Below are positions 54,334-62,828 of a DNA stretch of 64,000 bases, piece by piece. The notes under the pieces are model-generated. The model searched no databases. It was given only the letters and a program-made list of their open reading frames with translations, and was not told where the DNA came from. The first letter of the stretch is position 1. Each line of letters begins with the position of its first letter. Source of the stretch: Xanthobacter autotrophicus (GTDB taxonomy: Bacteria > Pseudomonadota > Alphaproteobacteria > Rhizobiales > Xanthobacteraceae); the NCBI RefSeq assembly GCF_005871085.1, contig NZ_VAUP01000002.1, positions 124,001 through 188,000 of the forward strand, written 5' to 3'. Made by a program: the position numbers and the translations under genes.

Positions 54334-55605
54334 ATGACCCTCGCCCTGAACCGCCGCGCCTTCACCCTCGGACTTGCGGGTTCTCTTGCAGGTTCTCTTG
54401 CAGGCTCTCTTGCAGGCGCGGGACTGCTCGCGGCCCCGGCCCTCGCCCAGCAGGCGGCGCAGCCCTTCCCGCGCTGGGTGGAGACCTTCCGCGCCAGGGC
54501 CCGCGCGCGCGGGGTTTCAGACGCCACCTACAACCGCGTCTTCAGCGGCCTGAAGCCGGATACCGCCGTCTATGCGCAGGATCGCAACCAGGCCGAGTTC
54601 ACCGAGCAGAGCTGGCAGTATCTCAACCGCCGCGTCTCCGACTGGCGCATCGCCACCGGCAAGCAGCGGGCGCAGCAATATGCCGGCCTGTTCGACCGCA
54701 TCGAGAAGGCGTTCGGCGTCGATCGCCGGGTGATGCTCGGCTATTGGGGTATGGAGAGCGCGTTCGGCGACGTGCTCGACAATCCCAAGCACATGACCCC
54801 CATCTTCCCCTCCCTCGCGGCGCTGGCCTGGGGCGATGCGCGGCGGCGCAAATATTGGGAAACGGAGCTGCTCAACGCCCTCGTCATCGTGGAGCGCGGC
54901 TGGGGCACCCCGCAGGAGATGCGGGGATCATGGGCGGGCGCCATGGGCCACACCCAGTGGATGCCCGAGGTCTGGCTCAACATGGGCGTGGATTTCGACG
55001 GTGACGGCCGTATCTCGCCCTTCGGCAAGCCGGACGATGCCCTGGCCGGCACCGCCAATTATCTGGTGAAGCGCGGCAAATATCGCCGCGGTGAACCTTG
55101 GGGCTTTGAAGCGAAGCTGCCGGGCGGCTTCAACACCGACCTCGCCGACAACAAGACCCGCCGGCCTCTTGCCCAATGGGGCGAACTGGGGGTGGTGACC
55201 GTAGAGGGCCAGTCGCTCTCCGGCTATGACGAGCCCGCGCGCCTGTGGCTGCCCGGCGGCGACGGCGGGCCGGCGCTGCTGCTGCTCCATAATTTCTATG
55301 CGGTGCGCTCCTACAATCCTTCGTCCAACTACGCCCTCGCCGTGGTGCATCTGGGCGACCGAATCATGGGAGAGGGGCCGTTCGTGGCCTCCTGGCCGGG
55401 CGGCGAGCGGGCGCTGACCCTGGCGGAGCTGCAAGAGGTGCAGCAGCGCCTGACCGCGGCCGGCTTCAACACCGGCGGGGCTGACGGGCGCGTGGGCGCC
55501 GATACCATGCGGGCGGTGCGCGGCTTCCAACAGAAGGTGGGCATCACCCCGGCGGACGGCTACGCCTCCATCGCCGTGCTCAACGCCTTGCGGCAGGGAC
55601 GGTAG
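54334..55605 (+). CDS. Lytic murein transglycosylase, MltB-like, with peptidoglycan-binding domain
   Basis: A 423-residue periplasmic enzyme that cleaves glycan strands with formation of 1,6-anhydromuramic acid. A Tat-like signal (ALNRRAFTLGLAG) has a hydrophobic core built from three Gly-Ser-Leu-Ala units encoded by 12-bp repeats (54379-54414). The catalytic glutamate is in LGYWGMESAFGDV, and the second motif GSWAGAMGHTQWMPEVW is typical of the MltB group. A peptidoglycan-binding domain (TLAELQEVQQRLTAAGF onward) forms the last 65 residues. Confidence 0.92.
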   Translation: MTLALNRRAFTLGLAGSLAGSLAGSLAGAGLLAAPALAQQAAQPFPRWVETFRARARARGVSDATYNRVFSGLKPDTAVYAQDRNQAEFTEQSWQYLNRRVSDWRIATGKQRAQQYAGLFDRIEKAFGVDRRVMLGYWGMESAFGDVLDNPKHMTPIFPSLAALAWGDARRRKYWETELLNALVIVERGWGTPQEMRGSWAGAMGHTQWMPEVWLNMGVDFDGDGRISPFGKPDDALAGTANYLVKRGKYRRGEPWGFEAKLPGGFNTDLADNKTRRPLAQWGELGVVTVEGQSLSGYDEPARLWLPGGDGGPALLLLHNFYAVRSYNPSSNYALAVVHLGDRIMGEGPFVASWPGGERALTLAELQEVQQRLTAAGFNTGGADGRVGADTMRAVRGFQQKVGITPADGYASIAVLNALRQGR

Positions 55606-55749
55606 CGACGCGGCCCGGAATCCGCAGAGCAGAGCGCCGGAAGGCGCAGACGAATCGCCGCTTCTGCGCGGCTCACGGGGCGTGTCGGAAGCCCCCATCC
55701 CGCCACCCGCGCCCCTCTGCCCGCGCCGGCATTCATGGCCGGCTCCACC

Positions 55750-55784
55750 CTGAAACAGAAATGCCCCGGACCAGCCGGGGCATT
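55750..55784 (-). terminator. Intrinsic terminator after irr
   Basis: Read leftward, a 10-bp stem (AATGCCCCGG and its complement) with a 5-base loop is followed by a U-rich stretch (UUCUGUUUC). It lies about 70 bases past the irr stop codon. Confidence 0.7.
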
Positions 55785-55854
55785 GCATCCATCGATCAAT
55801 CCGGAACCTAGCGGGGGACGACCCAACCCCAACCGACTCAGCCGCGAAAGGGCT

Positions 55855-56397
55855 TCAGCCGCGCGCGGTGCTCTTGCGGCGCAGGCGCACCACAACGTCC
55901 ACGCGGGCGACCTCATAACCCTCGGGCGGCTCGGGCAGGAGCTGGACCGCCACATCGTTGGCCGGAATGTCCACCAGGTCGTTCTGCCCCTCGAGGAAGA
56001 AATGGTGGTGATCGGAGGCGTTGGTGTCGAAATAGGTCTTGGAGCCGTCCACCGCCACTTCCCGCAGCAGGCTCGATTCCGTGAACTGGTGCAGGGTGTT
56101 GTAGACCGTCGCGAGCGACACCGGGAAGCGCGCCTTGATGGCTTCCTCGTGCAGGATTTCCGCGGTCACGTGCCGGTCGCCCTTGGCGAACAGCAGCCAG
56201 CCGAGGGCGAGGCGCTGGCGGGTGGGGCGCAGGCCCACGTCCTTCAGCATCTCGCGCACGTCGTGGAACGGGCATCCGGTCCGGCGCGTGGTGTTGATGT
56301 CGCGAAGCTGGGCGACGGGAAGAACCGGCTCGTCCTGCGCATCGGCCTGCGCGAAGGGGGCACCGAATGGGGAGCGGGAGCGGATCATCTCGTTCAT
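55855..56397 (-). CDS. irr: Iron response regulator Irr (Fur family)
   Basis: Irr represses or activates heme and iron genes in alphaproteobacteria and is inactivated when it senses heme. The product of 180 residues starts MNEMIRSRSPFGAPF; an upstream ATG at 56481 is less likely. The N-terminal heme regulatory motif is GCPFHDV (Cys42-Pro43), as in Bradyrhizobium where the residue after Pro is Trp. The Fur winged helix includes RPTRQRLALGWLLF and VSLATVYNTLHQF, and the second heme site is the triple histidine of SDHHHFF (residues 130-132). The C-terminal zinc-type cysteines of Fur are absent. Confidence 0.94.
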   Translation of the reverse strand: MNEMIRSRSPFGAPFAQADAQDEPVLPVAQLRDINTTRRTGCPFHDVREMLKDVGLRPTRQRLALGWLLFAKGDRHVTAEILHEEAIKARFPVSLATVYNTLHQFTESSLLREVAVDGSKTYFDTNASDHHHFFLEGQNDLVDIPANDVAVQLLPEPPEGYEVARVDVVVRLRRKSTARG

Positions 56398-56695
56398 TTC
56401 GGCTGCAATCTGTGTAGCTAAAACCAAAATATGCCGTCGAAGGAGAAACGCAATGCGAATGCCTCCGAAGACGACTAGCAACTTTATACCCGATATTGCA
56501 CTGCAGCGCCATACAGGCGCCCCTGAGTAAGAAAAGTTCCAAGGTGGCTGGCAACCTCCGGGGAGTATCAGGACCAGCCCGCACCCCGGCTCGGCTCACT
56601 TGCGCGTCATCCCGCTTCCGGGTCATGGACAGGCGCGCCCGGCGGGTCTATCGCCCTCCCGCCGGGGTCAGTCGGCCCCTTTCAGGACATTCGCC

Positions 56696-57184
56696 TTGCT
56701 CCAGCGTCTCGACGAAACGGCGGCCTTGCTGCTGGTGACCGGATCGGCCCTCGCCTTGGCGGCGGCGTGGTATTTCCAGTTGGTGGTGGGCCTTGCCCCC
56801 TGCCCGCTGTGCCTCGACCAGCGGCTGCCCTATTACGCCGCGATCCCGTTGGGGCTGCTGGCATTCGTCGCCGCCCGCACGGGCCGGACCACGCTGGCGC
56901 GGGTGCTGCTGAGCGTCATCGGCCTCGCCATGGTGGGCAACACCGGCCTCGCCATCTTCCACGCGGGCGTGGAATGGAAGTTCTGGAGCGGCCCCACCGC
57001 CTGCACCGGAGCACCAGTGATGACGGGTAATGTCCTGTCCGCCCTGAAGGGCGCGCGGGTGCCGCGCTGCGACGAGGCGGCGTGGCGGCTGTTCGGGGTT
57101 TCCATGGCAGGATGGAACGCGCTGATCGCGGCGGGGATGGCCGTAGTGGCATTCGGCGCCGCGACAACCGGTCGCAAAGCGTGA
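56696..57184 (+). CDS. dsbB: Disulfide-bond formation protein DsbB
   Basis: DsbB re-oxidises DsbA and passes electrons to quinone. Four membrane helices are visible. The first periplasmic pair is PCPLCLDQR after helix 1, and the second pair is formed by Cys in WSGPTACTGAP and VPRCDEAAWRLF. The reading frame has no internal ATG at the right place; I chose a TTG at 56696 (162 residues) since it just precedes helix 1. An upstream TTG at 56600 is possible. The start therefore has low confidence. Confidence 0.82.
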   Translation: MLQRLDETAALLLVTGSALALAAAWYFQLVVGLAPCPLCLDQRLPYYAAIPLGLLAFVAARTGRTTLARVLLSVIGLAMVGNTGLAIFHAGVEWKFWSGPTACTGAPVMTGNVLSALKGARVPRCDEAAWRLFGVSMAGWNALIAAGMAVVAFGAATTGRKA

Positions 57185-57205
57185 CATAGGAGCGTCACAC
57201 GGCGC

Positions 57206-57763
57206 TCAGGGATCCAGCTCGGTATCCCAGTAGAGATAATCCATCCAGCTTTCGTGCAGGTAGTTGGGCGGGAAGTGGCGCCCGTTCTGGTGCAGGTCGT
57301 GCACGGAAGGCTGGTACGGCATCTGCGCCGGCCACATTCCCAGGTCGCCCGGCATATGGCTGCCCTTGCGCAGGTTGCAGGGGGAGCAGGCTGCGACGAC
57401 GTTTTCCCAGGTGGTCTGCCCGCCCCGGGAGCGTGGGATGAGATGATCGAAGGTGAGGTCCTCCCGCGAGCCGCAATATTGGCAGGAGAAGCGATCACGC
57501 AGGAAGACGTTGAAGCGGGTGAAGGCCGGTTGTCGCGTGGGCTTCACGAAGGTGCGGAGCGATACGACACTGGGCAGGCGGATCTCGAACCCCGGACTTC
57601 GCACCGCCTTGTCGTAATATTCGACGATGTTCACGCGATCGAGGAAGACTGCCTTGATGGCGTCCTGCCAACTCCAGACCGACAGCGGGTAGTAGCTCAA
57701 CGGACGATAGTCCGCGTTGAGCACGAGCGCTGGCCAGGCACCTGGTGACAAAGCAGTGGTCAA
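57206..57763 (-). CDS. HNH endonuclease
   Basis: A 185-residue protein with the HNH core at its C-terminal half: RDRFSCQYCGSREDLTFDHL, then IPRSRGGQTTWENVVAACS and PCNLRKGSHMPGDLG. Two Cys-x-x-Cys pairs bind a structural zinc and the His and Asn residues are intact. The N-terminal 75 residues (LNADYRPLSYYPLSVWSWQD) are conserved in a large group of stand-alone HNH nucleases found in many bacteria, where the biological role is unknown. It converges with dsbB. Confidence 0.88.
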   Translation of the reverse strand: MTTALSPGAWPALVLNADYRPLSYYPLSVWSWQDAIKAVFLDRVNIVEYYDKAVRSPGFEIRLPSVVSLRTFVKPTRQPAFTRFNVFLRDRFSCQYCGSREDLTFDHLIPRSRGGQTTWENVVAACSPCNLRKGSHMPGDLGMWPAQMPYQPSVHDLHQNGRHFPPNYLHESWMDYLYWDTELDP

Positions 57764-57915
57764 GGACCGAACTCCTCGTCTGCGCAGCCGAATCGTCGCT
57801 GACGATCCCGATGCGCGGGCGATACTCTATATGCTCCGTGTCATCCTTGTGAAGCCGCGGCCAAACCACGTCCGAATGCTGTTGGATAAAGCCTGACGAC
57901 TCAGCCCCGCCGGGC

Positions 57916-58626
57916 TCAGCCGCGCGTCTTGCCCAGGAACTCGGCGAGGAACCGCCCGCCGTGGAACAGTCCCTCGTCGTCGATGCCGTGGCCGAGGCCC
58001 TGGCTCAGGTGCCATTCCACCGGCACGCCGGCCGCCGCCAGCCCCTGCGCCGAGGCGAACAGGGCCTGGGCGGGAATCACCTCGTCCTCGCTGCCATGCA
58101 CCAGCAGCACCGGCGGGCGCGCCGACAGCTGGATGTCGCCACGCCCGGCATCCACCCACATGCCGGAATAAGCCACCACCGCTGCCGGGGCCACCTGCGC
58201 CGTGGTGCCGAGCTTCAGCGCCATCATCGCCCCCTGGCTGAAACCCACCAAAGCGAGGCGCTCCGGCGGCAAATCGTATTTAGCCAGTTCCTCTGCGAGG
58301 AAGTCGCGCAGCAGGGGCGCGGCGCCCTCGGCGCCGAGGGTCAGCTCGTGGGGATCGCGGAAGGTCAGCGGAAACCACTGGCGGCCTACCGGCGCTCCCG
58401 CGCAGGGATCGGGCGCATGGGGCGAGACGAACATGGCGCCGGGCAGAAGGTCGGCCCAGGCATTGCCGATGTCGATGAGGTCACGACCGTCCGCCCCATA
58501 GCCGTGCAGCAGCACCACGAGGCAATCCGGCGCACCGCCGTTGCGCGGGCGCAGGCGCGGGCCGTCGAGCACCGGATCGTCAAGGGACACGCCATCAAGG
58601 GGAAAGGAGCCGCTGGGAAATGTCAT
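57916..58626 (-). CDS. Carboxylesterase/phospholipase-like alpha/beta hydrolase
   Basis: A 236-residue serine hydrolase starting MTFPSGSFPLDGVSLDDPVL. The oxyanion-hole loop is LLHGYGADGRDLI, the nucleophile elbow is VGFSQGAMMALKL, the catalytic Asp is in VHGSEDEVIP and the His in GLGHGIDDEG. It fits the carboxylesterase/phospholipase (YpfH-like) group that hydrolyses short acyl esters. It is followed by an alkyl-base glycosylase gene upstream in the same direction, 25 bases apart. Confidence 0.9.
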   Translation of the reverse strand: MTFPSGSFPLDGVSLDDPVLDGPRLRPRNGGAPDCLVVLLHGYGADGRDLIDIGNAWADLLPGAMFVSPHAPDPCAGAPVGRQWFPLTFRDPHELTLGAEGAAPLLRDFLAEELAKYDLPPERLALVGFSQGAMMALKLGTTAQVAPAAVVAYSGMWVDAGRGDIQLSARPPVLLVHGSEDEVIPAQALFASAQGLAAAGVPVEWHLSQGLGHGIDDEGLFHGGRFLAEFLGKTRG

Positions 58627-58651
58627 GTGGCAATACCAATAGGAACAGTGC

Positions 58652-59305
58652 TCAGGCTGGCGCACCCTGTCGGGTCCGCCGCGCGCCATAATACGCCCAC
58701 AGCAGATGCGCCGCCACGCCGCGCAGGGGGCGCCAATCCTCCGCCACCGCCCGCAGGCCTTGGGGCGTCGCCCGCCCCGGCAAGGCGAAGGCCTCGCCCA
58801 GCGCCACCTGCAGGGCAAGGTCACCGTGGGGAAAGGCATCCGCCCGGCCCAGGCAGAACAGCAGGTAGATGTCGGCGGTCCACAGCCCCACGCCGGGCAG
58901 GCGGGTGAGGGTTTCGGCGGCCGCGTCCGCCTCCATTCCGGCCACGGCGTCGAGGTCCACCTCCCCTTCCGCCAGCGCCCGGGCGATGCCTGTGAGGGTG
59001 CGGATCTTGGGCGCCGAGAGGCCGGCGGCGCGCAGGGCCTCCGGGGTCGCGGCCAGCATTGCTTCCACGCGGGGCGCGCCGCCCAGCGTGGCCTCCAGCC
59101 GGCCGAAGATGGCGCGGGCCGAGGCCACCGAGAGCTGCTGCGCCACCACCACCGCCGCAAGCCCTGCAAAGCCCGGCGGCCGCCGGCGCAGGCTTGGTCG
59201 GCCCGCCAGTTCCACCAGTGGCACGAGGCGCGGGTCGAGGGCGATGAGATCGTCCAGTGCCCGCTCGAAGGCCGGCTGGTCGGACAGGTGCGGTTCCCTC
59301 ATCAT
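58652..59305 (-). CDS. DNA-3-methyladenine glycosylase II (AlkA-like, HhH-GPD)
   Basis: A 217-residue helix-hairpin-helix glycosylase starting at the double ATG (MMREPHLSDQPAFERAL). The hairpin and catalytic region is LPGVGLWTADIYLLFCLGRA, with the catalytic Asp in DAFPHGDLALQVALG. The amino-terminal domain of E. coli AlkA is missing, as in the shorter family members. It removes alkylated purines from DNA in base-excision repair. The esterase gene follows 25 bases after it. Confidence 0.88.
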   Translation of the reverse strand: MMREPHLSDQPAFERALDDLIALDPRLVPLVELAGRPSLRRRPPGFAGLAAVVVAQQLSVASARAIFGRLEATLGGAPRVEAMLAATPEALRAAGLSAPKIRTLTGIARALAEGEVDLDAVAGMEADAAAETLTRLPGVGLWTADIYLLFCLGRADAFPHGDLALQVALGEAFALPGRATPQGLRAVAEDWRPLRGVAAHLLWAYYGARRTRQGAPA

Positions 59306-59467
59306 CGCCTTCCCCTCGTGCCGGAACACCTCGCGGTCGCGCCCGTTCACGACACACGCACGAGAAACCGGTGTCGACCCGTTTTCTTCAGGCCAACCGG
59401 GATCCCCTTTACGCGAAAACCCTCTAATCCTAGCGCCATGTCTTCTCGCGCCATGCCTCCTAGCGCC

Positions 59468-60385
59468 ATGTCCAAACCCGCGCCCTTCACCTGCCGCTTC
59501 GCGCCCAGCCCCAATGGCCGGCTGCATCTCGGCCACGCCTTCTCGGCGCTGGTGAATGCGGAGGCGGCGCGGCGCCTCGGCGGCACCTTCCTGGTGCGCC
59601 TGGAGGATATCGACACCACCCGATGTCGCCCGGAATATGCGCGCGGCATCCTCGACGACCTCGCCTGGCTCGGCATCTTGCCCGATGGGCCGGTGCGCCG
59701 GCAGTCGGCGCATTTTGGCGATTATGCCGCCGCCATCACCCGGCTCGAAGCCATGGGGCTGGTCTATCCTGCCTTCGAGAGCCGCTCCGAGATCGCCGGC
59801 GCGGTGATCGGACAGGAAAGCGCCACCGGCCGCCCTGCCCCGCGCGACCCGGACGGGGCGCCGCTCAACCCCTTCCCCCGCTCGGCCATGAGCGATGCGG
59901 CGCGGGCCGCGCTGCGCGACCGCGGCGCACCCTTCGTAGTGCGGCTCGATATGGCGGCGTCCATCGCCGCGCTTCGGGACATGGGGGGCGGCCCGCTCTC
60001 CTGGGAAGAGGCGCAGGGCCTTCCCGAGGGGCCGCTCAAGACAGTGGAAGCCGATGCCGCCCGCTGGGGCGACGTGGTTCTGGCGCGCAAGGACGTGCCC
60101 ACCTCCTATCACCTCTCGGTGGTGGTGGACGACGCCGCGCAGGGCATCTCCCACGTCATCCGCGGCATGGACCTCTTCCACGCCACTGCGGTGCACGTGC
60201 TGCTGCAACGCCTGCTGGGCCTGCCGACGCCGGTCTATCACCACCACCGGCTGATTCTGGACGACAGCGGCTACAAGCTCTCCAAGAGCAATTCGGCCAC
60301 CAGCCTTGCCGCCCTGCGCGCCGCCGGCGCCACCCCGCAGGACGTGTTGCGGCGACTGTCGCTTCAGCCGACCCCGAGCACGTAG
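59468..60385 (+). CDS. gluQ: Glutamyl-Q tRNA(Asp) synthetase
   Basis: GluQRS attaches glutamate to queuosine in tRNA-Asp. The 305-residue protein has the class I catalytic core only: the HIGH-type motif reads NGRLHLGHAFSALVNAEAA and the KMSKS motif is YKLSKSNSA. The anticodon-binding domain of glutamyl-tRNA synthetase is absent, as expected. The Cys-rich zinc site of many homologs is missing; where it should stand the sequence reads VYPAFESRSEI. Three in-frame ATGs (59438, 59453, 59468) result from a short direct repeat. Confidence 0.9.
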   Translation: MSKPAPFTCRFAPSPNGRLHLGHAFSALVNAEAARRLGGTFLVRLEDIDTTRCRPEYARGILDDLAWLGILPDGPVRRQSAHFGDYAAAITRLEAMGLVYPAFESRSEIAGAVIGQESATGRPAPRDPDGAPLNPFPRSAMSDAARAALRDRGAPFVVRLDMAASIAALRDMGGGPLSWEEAQGLPEGPLKTVEADAARWGDVVLARKDVPTSYHLSVVVDDAAQGISHVIRGMDLFHATAVHVLLQRLLGLPTPVYHHHRLILDDSGYKLSKSNSATSLAALRAAGATPQDVLRRLSLQPTPST

Positions 60386-61305
60386 AGCCAGAGCGCCACC
60401 GTGAACACCGCAAGCCCGGTGGACATGGACACCGCGCTGGTGGAGGCCCCCACCCCGATGCCGTAGCGCTGGGCCAGAAGATAGCCGTTGATGCCCGAAG
60501 GCATGGCGGCGAACAGCACCGCTACCCCGGCCCACACGGCCGGCATGGGGAACAGGAGGGTGAGAGCGTAGACCGCCGCCGGATGCACCAGCAGCTTCAG
60601 CCCGCTGATGAGCGCGGAGGGGGCAAGGTCGCCCCCCGACATACCGTACCGCTTCAGCGACAGACCCAGCGAGATGAGGGCGCAGGGCGTGGCGGCGGCG
60701 GCGATCAGGTCCACCATCTGCTTGGGAATGCCGGTGGCCTGGATGCCGAGGACACGGCCCAGCGCGCCGGCATAGATGCCGATGAGGATGGGATTGAGCG
60801 CCAGCGCCTTCACCAGCTTCATGGCGGTGGCGCGGGAGAAGCCGGCGCTGCCCTCCATGAGCACGGTGGCCGCCACCAGCATCACCGGCAGGTGGATGGC
60901 GATGAGCAGGAACAGGGGCACCGCCCCCTCCGGTCCGTAGGCCTTCAGGATGAGCGGCACGCCCACAAACACGGTGTTGGCCTGCCCCGCCGCGAAGCCG
61001 TGGATCACCGCCTCCTGCGGACTGCGGCCGAACAGCTTGCGCGCCGCCAGCATGGCGAGGCCGAAGGCGAAGAAGGCACCGGCGAAATAAGAGATCCAAT
61101 AGCCCCAGGGCTGGGCCTCCGGCAGGCTCGATTCGCTCAGCGTCTTGAAGATCAGCGCCGGCACCGCGAGGCTGAAGACGAACTCGGCCAGCCCGTCGCT
61201 GGCGCGCTCGCTTACCAGCTTCACCTTGGCCGCAAGGTAGCCCACCGCCACCATGCCGAAGACCGGAAGAACGATGACGGCGATGTCGGAGAGGGTGCTC
61301 AGCAT
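60364..61305 (-). CDS. AEC-family transporter (second copy)
   Basis: A 313-residue membrane protein starting MLSTLSDIAVIVLPVFGMVA, with about ten hydrophobic segments. The family motifs FAAGQANTVFVGVPLILKAY and AAMPSGINGYLLAQRYGIGV are present. It exports or exchanges an unknown organic anion. Its last 22 bases overlap gluQ on the opposite strand. It is only distantly related to the carrier at 22909-23865. Confidence 0.87.
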   Translation of the reverse strand: MLSTLSDIAVIVLPVFGMVAVGYLAAKVKLVSERASDGLAEFVFSLAVPALIFKTLSESSLPEAQPWGYWISYFAGAFFAFGLAMLAARKLFGRSPQEAVIHGFAAGQANTVFVGVPLILKAYGPEGAVPLFLLIAIHLPVMLVAATVLMEGSAGFSRATAMKLVKALALNPILIGIYAGALGRVLGIQATGIPKQMVDLIAAAATPCALISLGLSLKRYGMSGGDLAPSALISGLKLLVHPAAVYALTLLFPMPAVWAGVAVLFAAMPSGINGYLLAQRYGIGVGASTSAVSMSTGLAVFTVALWLYVLGVG

Positions 61306-61315
61306 GGAAGATCCG

Positions 61316-61648
61316 TCAGGCGGCGCGGGTGGCCGCCGCGCGATGTTCGGGGGTCTGCGCGCCCCGGACGCGAGCCGCCGGAGCAAGCGCGGCGTCGCGC
61401 ACGCCCACCATCACCGACAGCCGGCCCCGGAGCCGCTGCGCCAGATCGGCGGAGGCGGCGAACACGATCTCCACCGCGAGGCCATCGCCCGAGGTGGCGC
61501 ACGCCACGTGGGCGGGCAGCACGTCGTGGATCACGAACGGCTCCAATAGGCGCAGCAGCAGGTTGGTTTCGGGTTCGGCCTCCACCGTGAGGCAATGGAG
61601 GTCCAGGCCGTCGGCGGCGACGGTGGGAAAGGGCTGGGCTTGGGACAT
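61316..61648 (-). CDS. Small ACT-like regulatory protein
   Basis: A 110-residue protein starting MSQAQPFPTVAADG; a longer frame upstream is unlikely. The pattern LTVEAEPETNLLLRLLEPFV, LPAHVACATSGDGLAVEIVF and RLSVMVGVRDAALAP is consistent with one ACT domain (beta-alpha-beta-beta-alpha-beta). ACT domains bind amino acids or related ligands. It is read with, or close to, the AEC carrier downstream, 10 bases apart. The assignment rests on fold pattern alone. Confidence 0.6.
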   Translation of the reverse strand: MSQAQPFPTVAADGLDLHCLTVEAEPETNLLLRLLEPFVIHDVLPAHVACATSGDGLAVEIVFAASADLAQRLRGRLSVMVGVRDAALAPAARVRGAQTPEHRAAATRAA

Positions 61649-62062
61649 GGGACGATCCGGAGCAAAACGGGCCTTATCGGCCGCAGGCGATGCGAGACGG
61701 GCCATGCGGCCCTTGCGGTCATCGCGCCATGCCGGATTGGGGGGCTTCAAGGGCGGCTCGCCTGCCTCGGCAGGGGCGGCCTTCAAATCAACGTCCCGGA
61801 CGGCGCGTCAGTTCACCCGGCCGACCGTGTCGACCGGGCGCGGAATTCGCCGCGGGACCGGGAAGAAACCCGGCATCTCGTATCCGGAACAATGCATGGC
61901 TCGAACCATAGGACCCGGCTGCAAACCCGTCAACGGGTTCGTTAAATCGGTTTGAATTGAGCGCTGTTGCCCGCTCTCCCGCACGCGGGGACGGGTTGCG
62001 GAGGGGGCAGGCTGTCTCCCCTACCACTGCCGCCAGGAAAGGCACCGCGTGCCCTCAGCCTA

Positions 62063-62086
62063 CCCTCTCGCGCACGCGGGAGAGGG
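62063..62086. repeat. CCCTCTC palindromic repeat unit
   Basis: CCCTCTCGCGC and GCGGGAGAGGG flank two bases. The family is dispersed in the window, as listed at 3459, 45971 and 51587. A shortened relative stands 60-90 bases to the left. Confidence 0.7.
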
Positions 62087-62142
62087 TTCCATCGTGCCCG
62101 GTCGAGCAATAGCCCTGTTCGCCGGCCCAATTGGCAGCCCCC

Positions 62143-62173
62143 AAAACGAAACGGCCGGGACTGGCCCGGCCGT
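62143..62173 (-). terminator. Intrinsic terminator after rpoZ
   Basis: Read leftward, a 9-bp stem (ACGGCCGGG and its complement, 5-base loop) is followed by UUCGUUUUGG. It lies 60 bases past the rpoZ stop codon. Confidence 0.75.
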
Positions 62174-62232
62174 GAGTCGCTCGACTGTCACCAAGCCGCA
62201 CGCGAGCGCGCGGCTTCGATCAGCCCAGCCGA

Positions 62233-62622
62233 TCAACCCTCGTCGTCGTCGGTGTGCTCGGGGGGCACCAGGCCCTGGAGGCCGGCCAGAAGCTCTTCCT
62301 CGGTCATGCGGTCGAGCATCACGTCGCTGTCTTCGCCACCCGAGCTGTCGCCGGAAGCGATGAGCGGCACCGTCTCGGGCTCGGGCTCGTCCACCTCGGT
62401 GTATTTCTGCAGCGAGTGGATCAGGTCTTCCTTCAGATCCTCGGGGCTGACATGCTCGTCGGCGATCTCGCGCAGGGCGACCACCGGGTTCTTGTCATTG
62501 TCGCGATCAACGGTGATCTGGGCGCCGGACGAGATCATGCGCGCCCGGTGGGCGGCGAGCAGGACCAGCTCGAACCGGTTGTCCACCTTGTCGATGCAAT
62601 CTTCAACCGTGACACGGGCCAT
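62233..62622 (-). CDS. rpoZ: RNA polymerase omega subunit
   Basis: RpoZ helps assemble RNA polymerase and, in proteobacteria, forms part of a ppGpp-binding site. The 129-residue protein begins [20 protein letters not shown], followed by [20 protein letters not shown] and [12 protein letters not shown], the family core. The C-terminal 50 residues are acidic and species-variable, with [11 protein letters not shown] at the end. In many relatives rsh follows it; here the neighbour is the NYN gene on the opposite strand and rsh is 40 kb away. Confidence 0.95.
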   Translation of the reverse strand: MARVTVEDCIDKVDNRFELVLLAAHRARMISSGAQITVDRDNDKNPVVALREIADEHVSPEDLKEDLIHSLQKYTEVDEPEPETVPLIASGDSSGGEDSDVMLDRMTEEELLAGLQGLVPPEHTDDDEG

Positions 62623-62828
62623 GGGCTCGTCACTCCCTCATGCGCATAAGGCGCGCAACACTCGGCCTTGAGAAGAGCGGGTCAGTACAGCAATTCACCA
62701 TGATGGGCAAGCCCGGCCTGCCTTTTTCGCTTGCTTTGGGCCGGCCTTCGTCGGAGAAAGGCGATTGCACGACGTGGTTTGCAGCCGTTGTTCGTTACGC
62801 CCATCCCATTCCATCGGCGGACCTTTGT

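Larger units (their letters stand above)
61649..62232. other. 584-base intergenic region between rpoZ and the ACT-like gene
   Basis: It holds the rpoZ terminator (62143-62173), two CCCTCTC-type palindromes (about 61973-62009, degraded, and 62063-62086) and no supported gene. A GGTTCGAGCC sequence on the minus strand near 61898 resembles a tRNA T-arm, but no tRNA folds around it. The part from 61650 to 61960 is unexplained. Confidence 0.5.

Noticed and set aside
61880-61915. tRNA-like T-arm (GGTTCGAGCC) on the minus strand
   Set aside because: Only a 4-bp stem forms, and no acceptor, D or anticodon arm can be folded around it.
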